Of a stretch of 64,000 nt of DNA, positions 53,001-60,510 are shown piece after piece. Positions within the stretch are counted from its first letter, which is position 1. Every line of letters starts with the position of its first letter. Source of the stretch: Pithys albifrons albifrons. Taxonomy: Eukaryota > Chordata > Aves > Passeriformes > Thamnophilidae. The DNA is taken from positions 8,928,501-8,992,500 of the forward strand of contig NC_092474.1 of the NCBI RefSeq assembly GCF_047495875.1, in the 5' to 3' direction. Position numbers and translations under genes: made by a program. The notes under the pieces were generated by a model. The model had not been told where the DNA came from, made no database searches, and saw nothing but the letters and a program-made list of their open reading frames with translations.

Positions 53001-53704
53001 AAACAGTGAGAACACTGCGAAGAATAGCTGGATTTCACAAACAGTTAAGGGGGAGTTAAGTGAAATGGACAAGCTGCACAGACAACTGGGAGCACTGAGG
53101 AGCCTTTGCAGGGTGGAATCTTGCAAGGGCAACACTTCCTGGGGACTGTATCAATAATACTATGCAATGCTGAGATGACCTGGGTAAGTATCCAAAATTC
53201 TAAATTTGGACATGGACATTGCAAAATTGGCACAAATGACAAAACTGTTGTTAGGCAAGGGTTGCTTATTTGGGAGGACACGAGCAAAAAGAAAGGCAGG
53301 ATTCAGGGTGGTGGCAAAGAACAAGCATGGGGAAATGGAAAGAAGGGAGGTAGAAGTGCTTGTTCAATACAGGGAGCTAGAAAGTATTTCTGTCTTTAAA
53401 TGTATTTACTGCATTCTCCAGACTGGCTGTTTACTTACAAAAAAGATCCACTGACCTGCTGGAAATTAGAGAGGAAGGAACTGAAAATGTCACCATGCTG
53501 GTAAAAGCTGGCTTGTGTGCCTTTGCTTTAGCTTGTACAAATAGTATCAGCAATTTCTTACTGAGCTGTGTATTCTGAAGTTCAGAAGTCAGAAAAGTTT
53601 GTAGCTAAAAGCAGCCAAATTTTTGAAAATCACTCACCTACATTCTGAAGAGCAGTAAGGGTGAAAAGAACGGAGAAAAAACCATAAATGCCAATGAATT
53701 TCAT
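35016..53704 (-). CDS. SUSD2: Sushi domain-containing protein 2 (SMB-AMOP-VWFD-sushi membrane protein), 15 coding exons
   Basis: Type I membrane glycoprotein of cell adhesion type (family knowledge). Seen: exons 53638-53704, 52225-52429, 50758-50909, 50117-50284, 49688-49862, 48009-48210, 46905-46990, 46037-46305, 45434-45577, 44512-44667, 42384-42632, 41001-41273, 40316-40498, 36564-36654 and 35016-35097. The total is 2502 nt, 833 residues plus TAA, with consistent phases. Domain order: signal peptide about 1-20, somatomedin B with eight cysteines (28-60), AMOP about 280-435, VWF-D from about 442 with GDPH at 446-449 (the known autocleavage motif), sushi about 718-773, membrane helix about 780-801, cytoplasmic tail. 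Human SUSD2 is 822 residues. Odd: intron 5 uses a GC donor, and exon 14 reads into TAA at its donor. Promoter has a TATA box. Confidence 0.97.
36151..36425 (-). mobile_element. CR1 LINE 3' fragment in SUSD2 intron 14
   Basis: AGAATCGTAGAAGAGATGGG, TTGGAAGGGACCTTAAAGAT, TCAACCCTCTGCCATGGGCA, GGGACACCTTCCACCAG and a diverged TAAAGAAAATAATTTCTTCC. Reverse complement of CR1 3' sequence, same strand as the gene. Confidence 0.93.
36564..36654 (-). CDS. SUSD2: SUSD2 coding exon 14: transmembrane segment
   Basis: Residues 777-806. [20 protein letters not shown], then RLTFLCRKE, a single hydrophobic helix followed by basic residues. TTTCAG acceptor. The donor is AG|GTAAGC; if unspliced, the same bases read AGG TAA and stop translation (stop at 36560-36562). 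Confidence 0.9.
36798..36868 (+). mobile_element. CR1 LINE 3' tail in SUSD2 intron 13
   Basis: GGTTGGACTAGATGGTCTCC, AGAGGACCCTTCCAACTCTT, CTATTCTGTGATTCT. Plus-strand CR1 terminus about 145 bases upstream of exon 14 in the gene's sense. Confidence 0.9.
37400..37850 (+). mobile_element. CR1 LINE internal ORF2 fragment
   Basis: Plus-strand frames read [15 protein letters not shown], then [17 protein letters not shown], a conserved block of CR1 ORF2. Nucleotide text after 37660 (GATGAGATGCGTCCCAGAGT) also matches CR1. Frameshifted and truncated at both ends. Confidence 0.88.
38865..39640 (-). mobile_element. Long CR1 LINE 3' fragment in SUSD2 intron 13
   Basis: Reverse-complement CR1: AATCATAGAATGGTTGAGGT, GGAAAGGGACCTCGGGGGGT, then CCTTTCCTCACAGGAGAGAT, CTTCATGGCCCTTCACTGGA and TGTGACATCACCAGTGCTGA. 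Contains an A-run at about 39051-39060. About 775 bases, much longer than the other tails here. Confidence 0.92.
40316..40498 (-). CDS. SUSD2: SUSD2 coding exon 13: sushi (CCP) domain
   Basis: Residues 716-776. [36 protein letters not shown] and [10 protein letters not shown] give the four sushi cysteines and the conserved tryptophan. ACTAG acceptor, GTCTGT donor. Confidence 0.96.
40905..40972 (+). mobile_element. CR1 LINE 3' tail next to SUSD2 exon 12
   Basis: GAGTTGGACTCTCTGATCCT, TGTGGGTCCCTTCCAACTCA, GATTCTGTGATTTTATAATG. Terminates about 30 bases from the exon 12 donor. Confidence 0.9.
41001..41273 (-). CDS. SUSD2: SUSD2 coding exon 12
   Basis: Residues 625-715. [33 protein letters not shown] and [20 protein letters not shown] acceptor, GTGATA donor. 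A CR1 3' end sits about 30 bases past the donor. Confidence 0.94.
42384..42632 (-). CDS. SUSD2: SUSD2 coding exon 11: VWF-D
   Basis: Residues 542-624. [38 protein letters not shown], and the conserved [15 protein letters not shown] acceptor, GTAAGT donor. Confidence 0.95.
43590..43798 (+). mobile_element. CR1 LINE 3' end in SUSD2 intron 10
   Basis: GGTTTAGTTTAGAAGAAGAA, GGGAGGGTGGTGAGGCACTG, AAGGCCAGGTTGGACGGGGC, TTTAAGGTCCCTTCCAACCT, ATGATTCTCTGATT. A fairly well preserved CR1 terminus. Confidence 0.95.
44512..44667 (-). CDS. SUSD2: SUSD2 coding exon 10: VWF-D
   Basis: Residues 490-541. [43 protein letters not shown]. Placed by phase and by similarity to human SUSD2. GGAAG acceptor, GTTAGT donor. 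Confidence 0.93.
45434..45577 (-). CDS. SUSD2: SUSD2 coding exon 9: start of VWF-D with GDPH site
   Basis: Residues 442-489. [20 protein letters not shown] and [13 protein letters not shown] at 446-449 is the autocleavage motif known from SUSD2 and mucins. AATAG acceptor, GTAAGT donor. Confidence 0.97.
45665..45850 (-). mobile_element. CR1 LINE internal fragment in SUSD2 intron 8
   Basis: Reverse-complement CR1 reverse-transcriptase text: CAGGTGGACAACATCCAGTC, GTCACCTGGTCATAAAAGGA, CAGGTTCGTCAAGCAGGACC, TTTCATAAACCCATCGTGAC. Lies between exons 9 and 8. Confidence 0.85.
46037..46305 (-). CDS. SUSD2: SUSD2 coding exon 8: AMOP
   Basis: Residues 352-441. [57 protein letters not shown]. This is the cysteine-rich core and end of AMOP. 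ATCAG acceptor, GTAAGG donor. Confidence 0.97.
46905..46990 (-). CDS. SUSD2: SUSD2 coding exon 7: AMOP
   Basis: Residues 324-351. [20 protein letters not shown] then [14 protein letters not shown] acceptor, GTAGAG donor. Confidence 0.95.
46991..48008 (-). other. SUSD2 intron 6
   Basis: About 1 kb without recognised repeats, RNA genes or extra exons. Confidence 0.5.
48009..48210 (-). CDS. SUSD2: SUSD2 coding exon 6: start of AMOP region
   Basis: Residues 256-323. [40 protein letters not shown], ending TGRFH. TTCCAG acceptor, GTAAGT donor. Confidence 0.96.
48211..49687 (-). other. SUSD2 intron 5 (GC-AG)
   Basis: About 1.5 kb. It begins GCAAGT on the minus strand at 49687 and ends with a T-rich tract and CAG at 48211. 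No repeat family recognised inside. Confidence 0.7.
49688..49862 (-). CDS. SUSD2: SUSD2 coding exon 5 (GC donor)
   Basis: Residues 198-255. [20 protein letters not shown], then [13 protein letters not shown]. The only donor compatible with the phase of exon 6 is CAGAG followed by GCAAGT, a textbook GC-AG donor. The nearby GT (four bases on) gives the wrong frame. Confidence 0.92.
50117..50284 (-). CDS. SUSD2: SUSD2 coding exon 4
   Basis: Residues 142-197. [20 protein letters not shown] and [12 protein letters not shown], strongly conserved in SUSD2. ATGCAG acceptor, GTAAAG donor. Confidence 0.95.
50538..50558. repeat. TGC/CAG trinucleotide microsatellite, 7 copies
   Basis: Seven perfect TGC units in SUSD2 intron 3, between exons 4 and 3. 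Non-coding. Confidence 0.97.
50758..50909 (-). CDS. SUSD2: SUSD2 coding exon 3
   Basis: Residues 91-141. [20 protein letters not shown] and FPYSGTWLS. Matches the region after SMB in SUSD2. TTACAG acceptor; donor GTTACA is weak but fits the phase. Confidence 0.93.
50910..52224 (-). other. SUSD2 intron 2
   Basis: About 1.3 kb. Contains a diverged TGTATG-rich simple tract near 51752-51795. No exon seen. Confidence 0.55.
52225..52429 (-). CDS. SUSD2: SUSD2 coding exon 2: somatomedin B domain
   Basis: Residues 23-90. Eight cysteines in the SMB spacing ([25 protein letters not shown]), followed by [16 protein letters not shown], conserved in SUSD2. CACAAG acceptor, GTGGGC donor. Confidence 0.96.
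52430..53637 (-). other. SUSD2 intron 1
   Basis: About 1.2 kb, no recognised repeats or extra exons. Confidence 0.55.
53638..53704 (-). CDS. SUSD2: SUSD2 coding exon 1: signal peptide
   Basis: Residues 1-22 plus one base: [20 protein letters not shown], a hydrophobic leader, then GTGAGT donor. The ATG lies about 60 bases downstream of a TATA box. Confidence 0.9.
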
Positions 53705-53765
53705 ATTTTATCCAGATGACTCAGGATGGCTGATTTCAGAAGTCTTTGCACCAGTCTGGGAAAAG

Positions 53766-53775
53766 CCTTTTATAG
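53766..53775 (-). promoter_or_regulatory. SUSD2 TATA box
   Basis: CTATAAAAGG on the minus strand, about 62 bases upstream of the ATG. With usual spacing, transcription would start near 53740 and give a 5' UTR of roughly 35-40 bases. An AP-1-like TGACTCA lies at about 53717-53723 inside that leader. Confidence 0.8.
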
Positions 53776-56700
53776 TAAGAGGTGTCAGGAAATGAGATCC
53801 TCACTGTTCAAAGGTTTGTTGTAAATTACCGAAGCAAAACGAATCCTTTTCAGAGGTCATCTTCAATTCAGGGGAAGATAGAGGGGGTAGGTGAGGTAGC
53901 TGAACTCCTACACATTATTTTAATAGTTAAGTTTTCCTGAAATGCATGTAGATGTTTATTGTTTTAAAAAAACACTCCTGCTTCAAAGTTCAAGACCAGA
54001 GTCATTGGCATTAGGTCTATGCTTTAGTATCATTGGAGGAACTACACTAAGTTATCAGTCAGAGGAACAATAAAGTTCAGATGCTGACAGTATAGTTTTG
54101 TTCAGGAGATAATGAGACATTGAGAAAGCACAATTACTGCACAGCATGTGCCAGCGTGAGGGTTGTAAAGGAAAGAAGGAAAAAGATCTTCTGAGGAAGG
54201 AAGAACTGAAAATTGTGGCATAACACAAGAGCTACAAAATGGGCTACAGAACCTTCCAGACAGAAGCTCAAGAATGTTCTGGCAAGGCAGCAGGACAGCA
54301 CCAATGCATTAACAGCCAATATCAGAACAGGAACTTTATGATGGAGGGTTTTAGGGGACACTGCAAGGATGTAAAGCATAATCCATTGATCTGATACGTA
54401 ACATATCAGGACATAAGATAAAAGCCTCCTTGGCCTTGATTGTATGAAGGACAGAATAGAGTCTGGAGTAACGAGGGGCAGTTTGGGGAAGCAACTATTC
54501 ACAATCAGATAACACCATCAGTGGTATCATGCAGGGCTGTGATTGGCTGTAATTTTGGTATACTGGGACCAGTGGTCAGAAATAATTAGAGGCACAGGTG
54601 CTATTTTTGTTCCATTTTATTCAAGCAAACAGTTTACAGATAAAGTATCTGTGCCTTTGCCACCATTAGTGCTATCTGTGAAGCCATGACAGGATAAATA
54701 CTTTGGAATACTGATTAAGAGTTGTTTCTATCAATTACTGCCTAAGAATGTTAGACCATAAGCTGAGGTCTGTCCACTGCACCAGAAATCTCCACTCTGA
54801 ACACCAAAAAGGGCTGCCACAGAAGGCAAAACTGAGAATACTACAACAGAAGATGCTGCTAACTCTGCTTTAGTTCATTGCAGCAGCAAAGATGGACAGA
54901 GCACAAAAAATAAAGTATTAATTCCCTATTTCCATCTAACCTCTCTAGCTCAGCATTTCTGGGGAAGGAAAACAGTTACTATAGGAGAAATCTGAAAAGT
55001 CTATCCAAATCCCTGGCAAAGAAGAAGTTGCAAATTTTTGTTTCCTAAGATGTAAGCTGGTAAGAAAACCATTTTAAAGTAATCCCTGTGAATAAGAGAA
55101 AATAGTATTTGAACATTCATCAGCCTCCAGAGAATGTGATGAAAACACGAGTATTTGACAAAACCATTAGTGTTCAGATGTTAATATATTCCACAGGACA
55201 ATCATCAAGGAGTTGGAATTAGAATCCACAAGGCCAAACGGGGAGAATGCCACCTTTGCTTGGTTTCTTAGTTTCTTCAGACTGGTGCAGGATGAGCACA
55301 AAGCTCTCCTCTTGGCTGACTGTTCTGAACAAGTTTCCTCAAAATAATGGAGAGAGAACATGTAGTTCACTTTTTTTTTTTTGCAAGTAAATTGCTTACT
55401 TCTGTCTTTTACTTAACCCTTCCATTAAAAGACACAGCAACGAAAGTCCCCCACCCCAATCCCTGCTCCACGATCTGTTCCATGGCTGAGGGGGGCTCGG
55501 TGAGGCAGGACATTGTTATTAGACATGAGGTAACCCCAGAGAAAACAAAGCACACAGACCAACACAACCCAATCCTTACATTCCTGGGTGTGCACAACAA
55601 CTTCTAACTGCATTTTACCAGACACCTGCAAGACTAATAATTTCCTCGGATTAATGATAGCTCAGACTTTATTTGGAAGACATATGAGCAATCCTGGAAC
55701 TCCCAGAAGGATTTATGTAATTTGAGCAAGTTGGTGCACAAGTGACTTTACAAACAAACATTTCATGTTGAATCAGCACTGGAAACTGGATTTGACTTCA
55801 TACTGTTGTCTATATATAAATGACTCTGCTCATCAATATTTGGCCAATGGAACTAACAACAGAACATTAAACCCGTGCAGTCTGGAAAGGTTCCTTTTCA
55901 GATCTACAGCAATAAGTTAAGTCTTTTAAAAGCAACAATAAGATGTCTCAATGAAAAGTGCACAATTGCTTACGCAGGTCAAGAAAGCACCCAAAGTGTA
56001 CACAGAGGCTTTTGTCCTCACAAGAATTTTTAAAAGTTGTATTTCATTCATTTACATAAAAAGTAAATAGCAAAATAGTCTCCTTCGAGCTTTTGATGCA
56101 AGGCAGAAATAGCTGCTTAGTCTTGTTATGCCACATCTAATATCCTGTTCTGGAGCTGGAGCTCAGAGTAGTGACAGGTCTGCTTACGACTTTGCAAACC
56201 AGTAATTCACAGGCTTTCAGAGGAGTAGAACAGAAAAACAAACCAAACCAAATCTCTGCTGTGATCTTCCACTGCTTAATCATTCTTTGGCATAGTGCAG
56301 TATCAGAAACACTTCAGCTATTCTTCACATTTCTTTCCCAGACCATGCTCTTGTCCCTCTATATCTTTAAAAAAAGGACCAGTCTCCAAAACAGCACATA
56401 AAATAACTAGAATAATTATTATGCAAAGGCTGGTGTTAGTCAGCCAGCTTTGCCTGCTGCTTGGGGAACAAGGACGTGTATTCACCTACGCACTTTGTGC
56501 AGCTCAGAAAACCAGGGGGCAAGGAAAAAGTCTGCTTGATTTTACGGAGGCTACGAGATGCGCAGAAGGCGAATGCAGATAAGAAGGTCTTTGGAACTGG
56601 CTCCGTATCGGATGACCCCCCGCTGAAGGGCAGAGGGGCCGCTGCAGCCCAAGCGTTTCACACAGACACCCCCGTGTGCTCAGGCTGAGGAACCGCTGAG

Positions 56701-56850
56701 ACGATTCCAAAGGCAAGTCCCCAGCGACCCCCGCCCAGACCCACCGTACTGAGATACCCAACACACGGGGCACGGGGAGCCTTCACTCCACACACCATCC
56801 CCCGCCACTGCCTTAGGAATGCCCTTTTCTAACTCAGGTTGCGCTGAAGG
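53776..56850. other. Upstream of SUSD2; no gene supported
   Basis: About 3 kb of AT-rich sequence. One minus-strand open stretch of 122 codons (54134-54502) has no family I recognise. No repeat family identified. Confidence 0.5.
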
Positions 56851-57450
56851 GAAAGAGATAAAGGCATCCACACGTTGCTCGGGGAACCGCCTCTTCCCCT
56901 GCTCTAGAAATACTGCTCACACACAACCCACAGACGCACCCCTTCCCCTCCCGTCGGGGAGCCACGTCCGTACTGAGGAGGAGGGGGGCGAGGTAGGAAA
57001 GAGCCGCCCCTGAGGGCGAGCCCCGAGCCACTCCCTTCCCTTCCCTTCGCTTCCCTGGCAAGGGGCAGCGCTCCCTCCGCCATCGCGGTGCCACCTCGCG
57101 CTGGAAGCAGGGGAACACCACCTGGAACTCTCCTCCTCCCACTCGTTACCCCCGCCCTCCCTCCCTGCCTCCCTCCCTGCCTCCCTCCCTGCAAACCCCA
57201 ATAACCTGGGAAAGAAGCCAAAGCTCGGCCCCGCGTCCCCGTCGCGCTGAGCCCCGCGCCGCCATTTTCCTCGCGGCCTGGATTTGAACCGGGTCCGAGT
57301 GCGGGCAGCGTGAGCCCCGCGGGACGCGCAGTGCGGCTGCGCACAGAGACCCCCACCCCCGCGCGGGGCCTCACGGGATTTGTAGTCCCGGGCTCGGCCC
57401 GGCTCAAGGGGCTCCGCTGCTTCCCCAGAGGCGTTATTAAAGCAACGCGC
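56850..57450. promoter_or_regulatory. CpG island with YY1- and ZNF143-like sites
   Basis: CpG-dense block. GCCGCCATTTT at 57258-57268 is a reverse-strand YY1 site. ACTACAAATCCCG on the minus strand (57371-57386, extended to TGA) fits the ZNF143/SBF consensus. A CCCTCCCTCCCTGC repeat lies at about 57152-57192. This looks like a housekeeping promoter, but I cannot identify a gene attached to it on either strand. Confidence 0.65.
57152..57192. repeat. 12-bp tandem repeat CCTCCCTCCCTG
   Basis: About three and a half copies of a CCTCCCTCCCTG unit inside the CpG island. Strong pyrimidine/purine strand asymmetry. Confidence 0.9.
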
Positions 57451-57900
57451 CGCTGTCGCGGGCAGTGACTCCTGTGCCTTCTGTGGAGGTCAATGAAAAG
57501 GAGGGGGGGTCGGAGCCTGGGTGGTGCCGATGTCGTTTGGGACGCCCCAATGTCACTGGGAGGGCGATGATGCAGTGCAGGAGCCGATGAGTGGGGATGA
57601 AGAGGGTCATGTGGGGTCCTCCCAAAAAAGAAAGCTTACAGCCCCAAAGTGCTCGGAAAAATGTGCAAAACAATGTTAAAGACTGTAAGATTTCTCATCT
57701 TCACATATATTGAAAATAATATCAATTTACATATAAATTTATTTCAAAATACAGCTACTATATTATTAACAGGCTCTCAGGGTACAAGAAATTCCTAATA
57801 TGGATCCCCAGGGTTTGAAAATACAAAGATAACTTTCGGAAAAGGTAAGGAAAGATGACCGATATGAAGGAAATAGAAGCAGCCCTGTGAATTCGGAGGT
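57451..57900. other. AT-rich gap between two CpG islands
   Basis: No gene or repeat recognised. Base composition drops abruptly from CpG-rich to AT-rich (57665-57850), separating the two islands. Confidence 0.5.
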
Positions 57901-58092
57901 TTTCCTGCCCTGTCAGTCACACGTTGGGGTCCCGCCGGGGGCTGAAGTCGGAGACACCTGGTGGTGTCCGCGCGGTACTGCGGGCGGGCAAACGGCGCTG
58001 CTGACACGGATTGAGAAACGCGGAACTGCAACTGAGACACACGCGCGTGCGCAGTACCGACACCGAGGCAGAGAACCCCATGGCACAGTCGG

Positions 58093-58175
58093 GCAGGGGG
58101 CGCTGGGGGATGTAGTTCTGTGCGCGGGGCACCGCAGGGGACGCTGGGGGATGTAGTCCCGTGCTCGGGGCACCG
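58093..58175. repeat. 41-bp tandem duplication carrying ZNF143-like sites
   Basis: Two copies of CGCTGGGGGATGTAGT followed by GTGC and CGGGGCACCG, offset by 41 bases (58101 and 58142). Each carries the reverse complement of ACTACATCCCCCAGC. Confidence 0.9.
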
Positions 58176-58204
58176 TGGGACATTCCCAGCGGGAACGGGA
58201 GACA

Positions 58205-58275
58205 CGCGGGGCGGGGGCGACACGGGGGACAAGGGGAGATATGGGGGACATGAGGGGACACCGGGGGACATCGGG
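58205..58275. repeat. GGGGGACA-type short tandem repeat
   Basis: Irregular 10-14 base units such as GGGGGACAAGGGGAGATAT and GGGGGACATGAGGGGACACC. The same family recurs at 60350-60510. Confidence 0.85.
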
Positions 58276-58283
58276 GTGTCTTC

Positions 58284-58633
58284 TGCGCACGCGCGGAGTC
58301 CTGAGCGCCGTCGCTACCGCGCACGCGCGGAGTGCTTGGCTTTGAAACTTCTGCGCACGCGCGGAGTACTAAACGTAGTCGCTACCGCGCACGCGCAAAG
58401 GCATATGGTCTGTCACTAATGCGCACGCGCGGAGTACTCAGCTCCGCCGCTAGTGCGCCTGCGTGGAGGTCAGCGCTCCGCCGCTAGTGCGCACGCGCGG
58501 AGTCCTAGAGCAGTCGCTACTGCGCACGCGCAGAGTACTACGCAGTTTTGCTACTGCGCACGCGCGGAGTCCGAGACGCTCTCGCTACTGCGCACGCGCA
58601 GAGTGATAGGCGCAGTCTCTACTGCGCACGCGC
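58284..58633. repeat. 34-bp tandem array of NRF1-like GCGCACGCGC palindromes, 11 units
   Basis: Core YGCGCACGCGC starts at 58284, 58318, 58352, 58386, 58420, 58454 (degenerate, TGCGCCTGCGT), 58488, 58521, 58555, 58589 and 58623. Spacing is 34 bases except one step of 33. Flanks are also partly shared (GAGTACT, GTCGCTACT). The core matches the NRF1 consensus. Confidence 0.95.
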
Positions 58634-58700
58634 AGAGCCGACCCGCGGTCCCCGCCGCTCGCGAGGCACATCCCGCTGTCGGACGTGCCGCTGTTTTCCC

Positions 58701-59334
58701 GCACCTGCCGCAGCCGGTGCTGTTGTTTGGTTTTTTTCCTGGTTTTCTGATTTCCTTTTTGACTTCTATGGTGCTAGAGAGAAAAAACTGGAAACAAATC
58801 AAACTGAAGGGATTTCCTGAATTGCTTTGCAGAGAATTGCCACCGTCAGAGGATGCACAAATCCACCTGGAGTCAACGAAGGAGCTGTGGAAAGTGCAGC
58901 GGAGTGCAGTGAGCAGCCACTGTCCCAACTCCCTGGTTTTGGAGGCGTTAGTCGACCTTCTGAAATGAAAAACCTCCCCATCTTGTTTTCAGCCCTGCAG
59001 AGGAATGTCGCGTTCCAGATCTTCAGAGGGATCTGTGTGTGTGTCCTGTGCTGGCAGATGCGTGTCTTGGGAGGAACACCATGTTGCAGAAGGGAGAGGC
59101 TTTGGGAGGGAGCTGCTGTGCTTGGGCAGGGGAGAAAAAGAAATCCCCCCTCCCTCTGGGTCCCTCCCTTCCCTGTGCACCTGCAGGTATCCCTTCTCCC
59201 CTCCCCTTCTCGTCCCCTCTGTCTCGGGCCCCCCATCTTGTACCCACGCTCGCTCTTGTGTTCCACCTTTGCGCTTGAGTAAAAAGTGTCATGAGGGGAG
59301 TCTGGGGGTGCTCAGGTCATGAGGGGCATCCCAG
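58701..59334. other. No gene supported; GC-rich spacer
   Basis: Moderately GC-rich sequence between the CpG island and the minisatellite block. Overlapping open stretches exist on both strands but show no recognisable protein and differ in composition from the two real genes. Confidence 0.4.
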
Positions 59335-59815
59335 TGTCTGTGGGAGAGCGAGGATGTGGTGCAGGTGCCCAGACATTGAAGGGAGAGCCCCAAAGGGAGG
59401 AGAGGGGACCCCAAAGAATGGGTGGGTACCTCCCAGTGTTTCAGGGAGAGGCCTCAAAAGTTAGTTGGGAACCCCTAAAGGTGGGAACTGCCCCCCAAAA
59501 GAGGGTACAGACCCCAGAGATTGGTGAGAGAGCCCCAGAATGTCAGGGAGGAGCCCCAAAAGTGTGTGTGTGGGACCCCTAACGGTGGGGAAAGCCCCGT
59601 AAAATGTCAGGCAGGGGCCTCAAAGATAGACGGGACCCTCAAAAGTGGATGCAGATCCCCAGAAGTAGGAAGAGGGACCTTCAAAAGTGGCAGAGGTGAC
59701 CCCAAAACATAAGTAGGGACCCCCCAAAAGTGTCAGTGAGGGGCCCTAAAACATTATGTCAGGAAACTCCCCCACCCCTGCCAAATCAAGTGGGTAGGGA
59801 CCCCTAAAGGGGGGG
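59335..59815. repeat. Degenerate ~35-bp minisatellite
   Basis: Repeated GGGACCCCAAAAGTG and GAGAGCCCCAAAA-like units at roughly 30-40 base spacing with many indels. Open frames through this block simply echo the repeat. Confidence 0.8.
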
Positions 59816-59826
59816 GGGGGGGGGGG
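59809..59826. repeat. 18-base G homopolymer
   Basis: Uninterrupted run of 18 G at the edge of the minisatellite block. The exact length is likely to be polymorphic or assembly-dependent. Confidence 0.9.
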
Positions 59827-60289
59827 CTGGGGGAATCCTATTAATGTCCCCCTTTCAATTTTTGGAGGTTCAGAGTCTCTCAACTTCCCCCCTTGATCTC
59901 CCCTCGCATCCCTCTCAGAGCTGTGGGGCGTGCCAATCTCACTCAGCCTTTAAGGGAGAGAATGAAAAAAAAGTAACGCAAAATGTTAAAAAAAAAAGAA
60001 AAATTAATGTAAGTACAAAGAAAAATTTAAAAAATCAAACTTTAAAAAATCGAGTGTAATGAAAGAGCAACTCAAAATAACAGAAAATAAAAAATAAAAT
60101 AAGAGCTTCTGATGTTGGCCGATGGTGGGAGTGTAAGGCGCTGCTACCGAGAAAGAGGCGCTCCCCGGCCCGTGCAGCGCCTTCGCCGCTCGGGCCCCGG
60201 TGGGCATTGGTGGTGGTGGGGGCGCTGGACTGCGGTGCAGTTCCCGGCCGTGTCCGCCAGGCGGCGCCGGCGAGGCAGAGGAGGCGGCC

Positions 60290-60350
60290 GAGGGCGGGAT
60301 TCGAACCAGCGTGTGGGCAGAGGGACCGCTCGGCCACGGGGTGACGTACA
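60290..60350 (-). other. tRNA-like remnant with A box and B box
   Basis: On the minus strand TGGCCGAGCGGT (60325-60336) is a good pol III A box of the serine/leucine tRNA type, and GGTTCGAATCC (60297-60307) is a perfect B box. Only 17 bases separate them, so there is no anticodon arm and it cannot be a functional tRNA. Could be a deleted tRNA pseudogene or the head of a tRNA-derived SINE. Confidence 0.4.
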
Positions 60351-60510
60351 TTGGGGGGGATATGGGGGGACAAGGGAAGGACACGGGGGGGACATGGGGA
60401 GGAGATGAGGGAGATGAGGTGGACATGGGGGACACAGGGGACATGAGGGGAACCTGGGGGGGACACTGGGGACATGGGAAGGATATGGGGGGACATGAGG
60501 GGGACATGGG
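60350..60510. repeat. GGGGGACATG-type short tandem repeat
   Basis: Irregular units such as GGGGGACATGGGGAGGAGAT and GGACACAGGGGACATGAGG. Same family as 58205-58275. Confidence 0.88.

Larger units (their letters stand above)
57900..58700. promoter_or_regulatory. Second CpG island with ZNF143-like pair and NRF1-like palindrome array
   Basis: Contains an inverted NRF1-like site (58043-58053), two ZNF143-like ACTACAT..CCCCAGC sites on the minus strand within a 41-bp tandem duplication (58093-58175), GGGGGACA repeats (58205-58275) and an 11-unit 34-bp array (58284-58633). The combination resembles a housekeeping promoter. No coding sequence can be assigned to it. Confidence 0.6.

Noticed and set aside
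57284..57300. B-box-like GGTTCAAATCC on the minus strand in the CpG island
   Set aside because: No matching A box at a plausible distance and no cloverleaf partners seen.
58453..58968. 171-codon plus-strand frame starting in the NRF1-like array
   Set aside because: The first third just translates the 34-bp repeat (34 is not a multiple of 3, so the frame drifts), and the rest has no recognisable protein.
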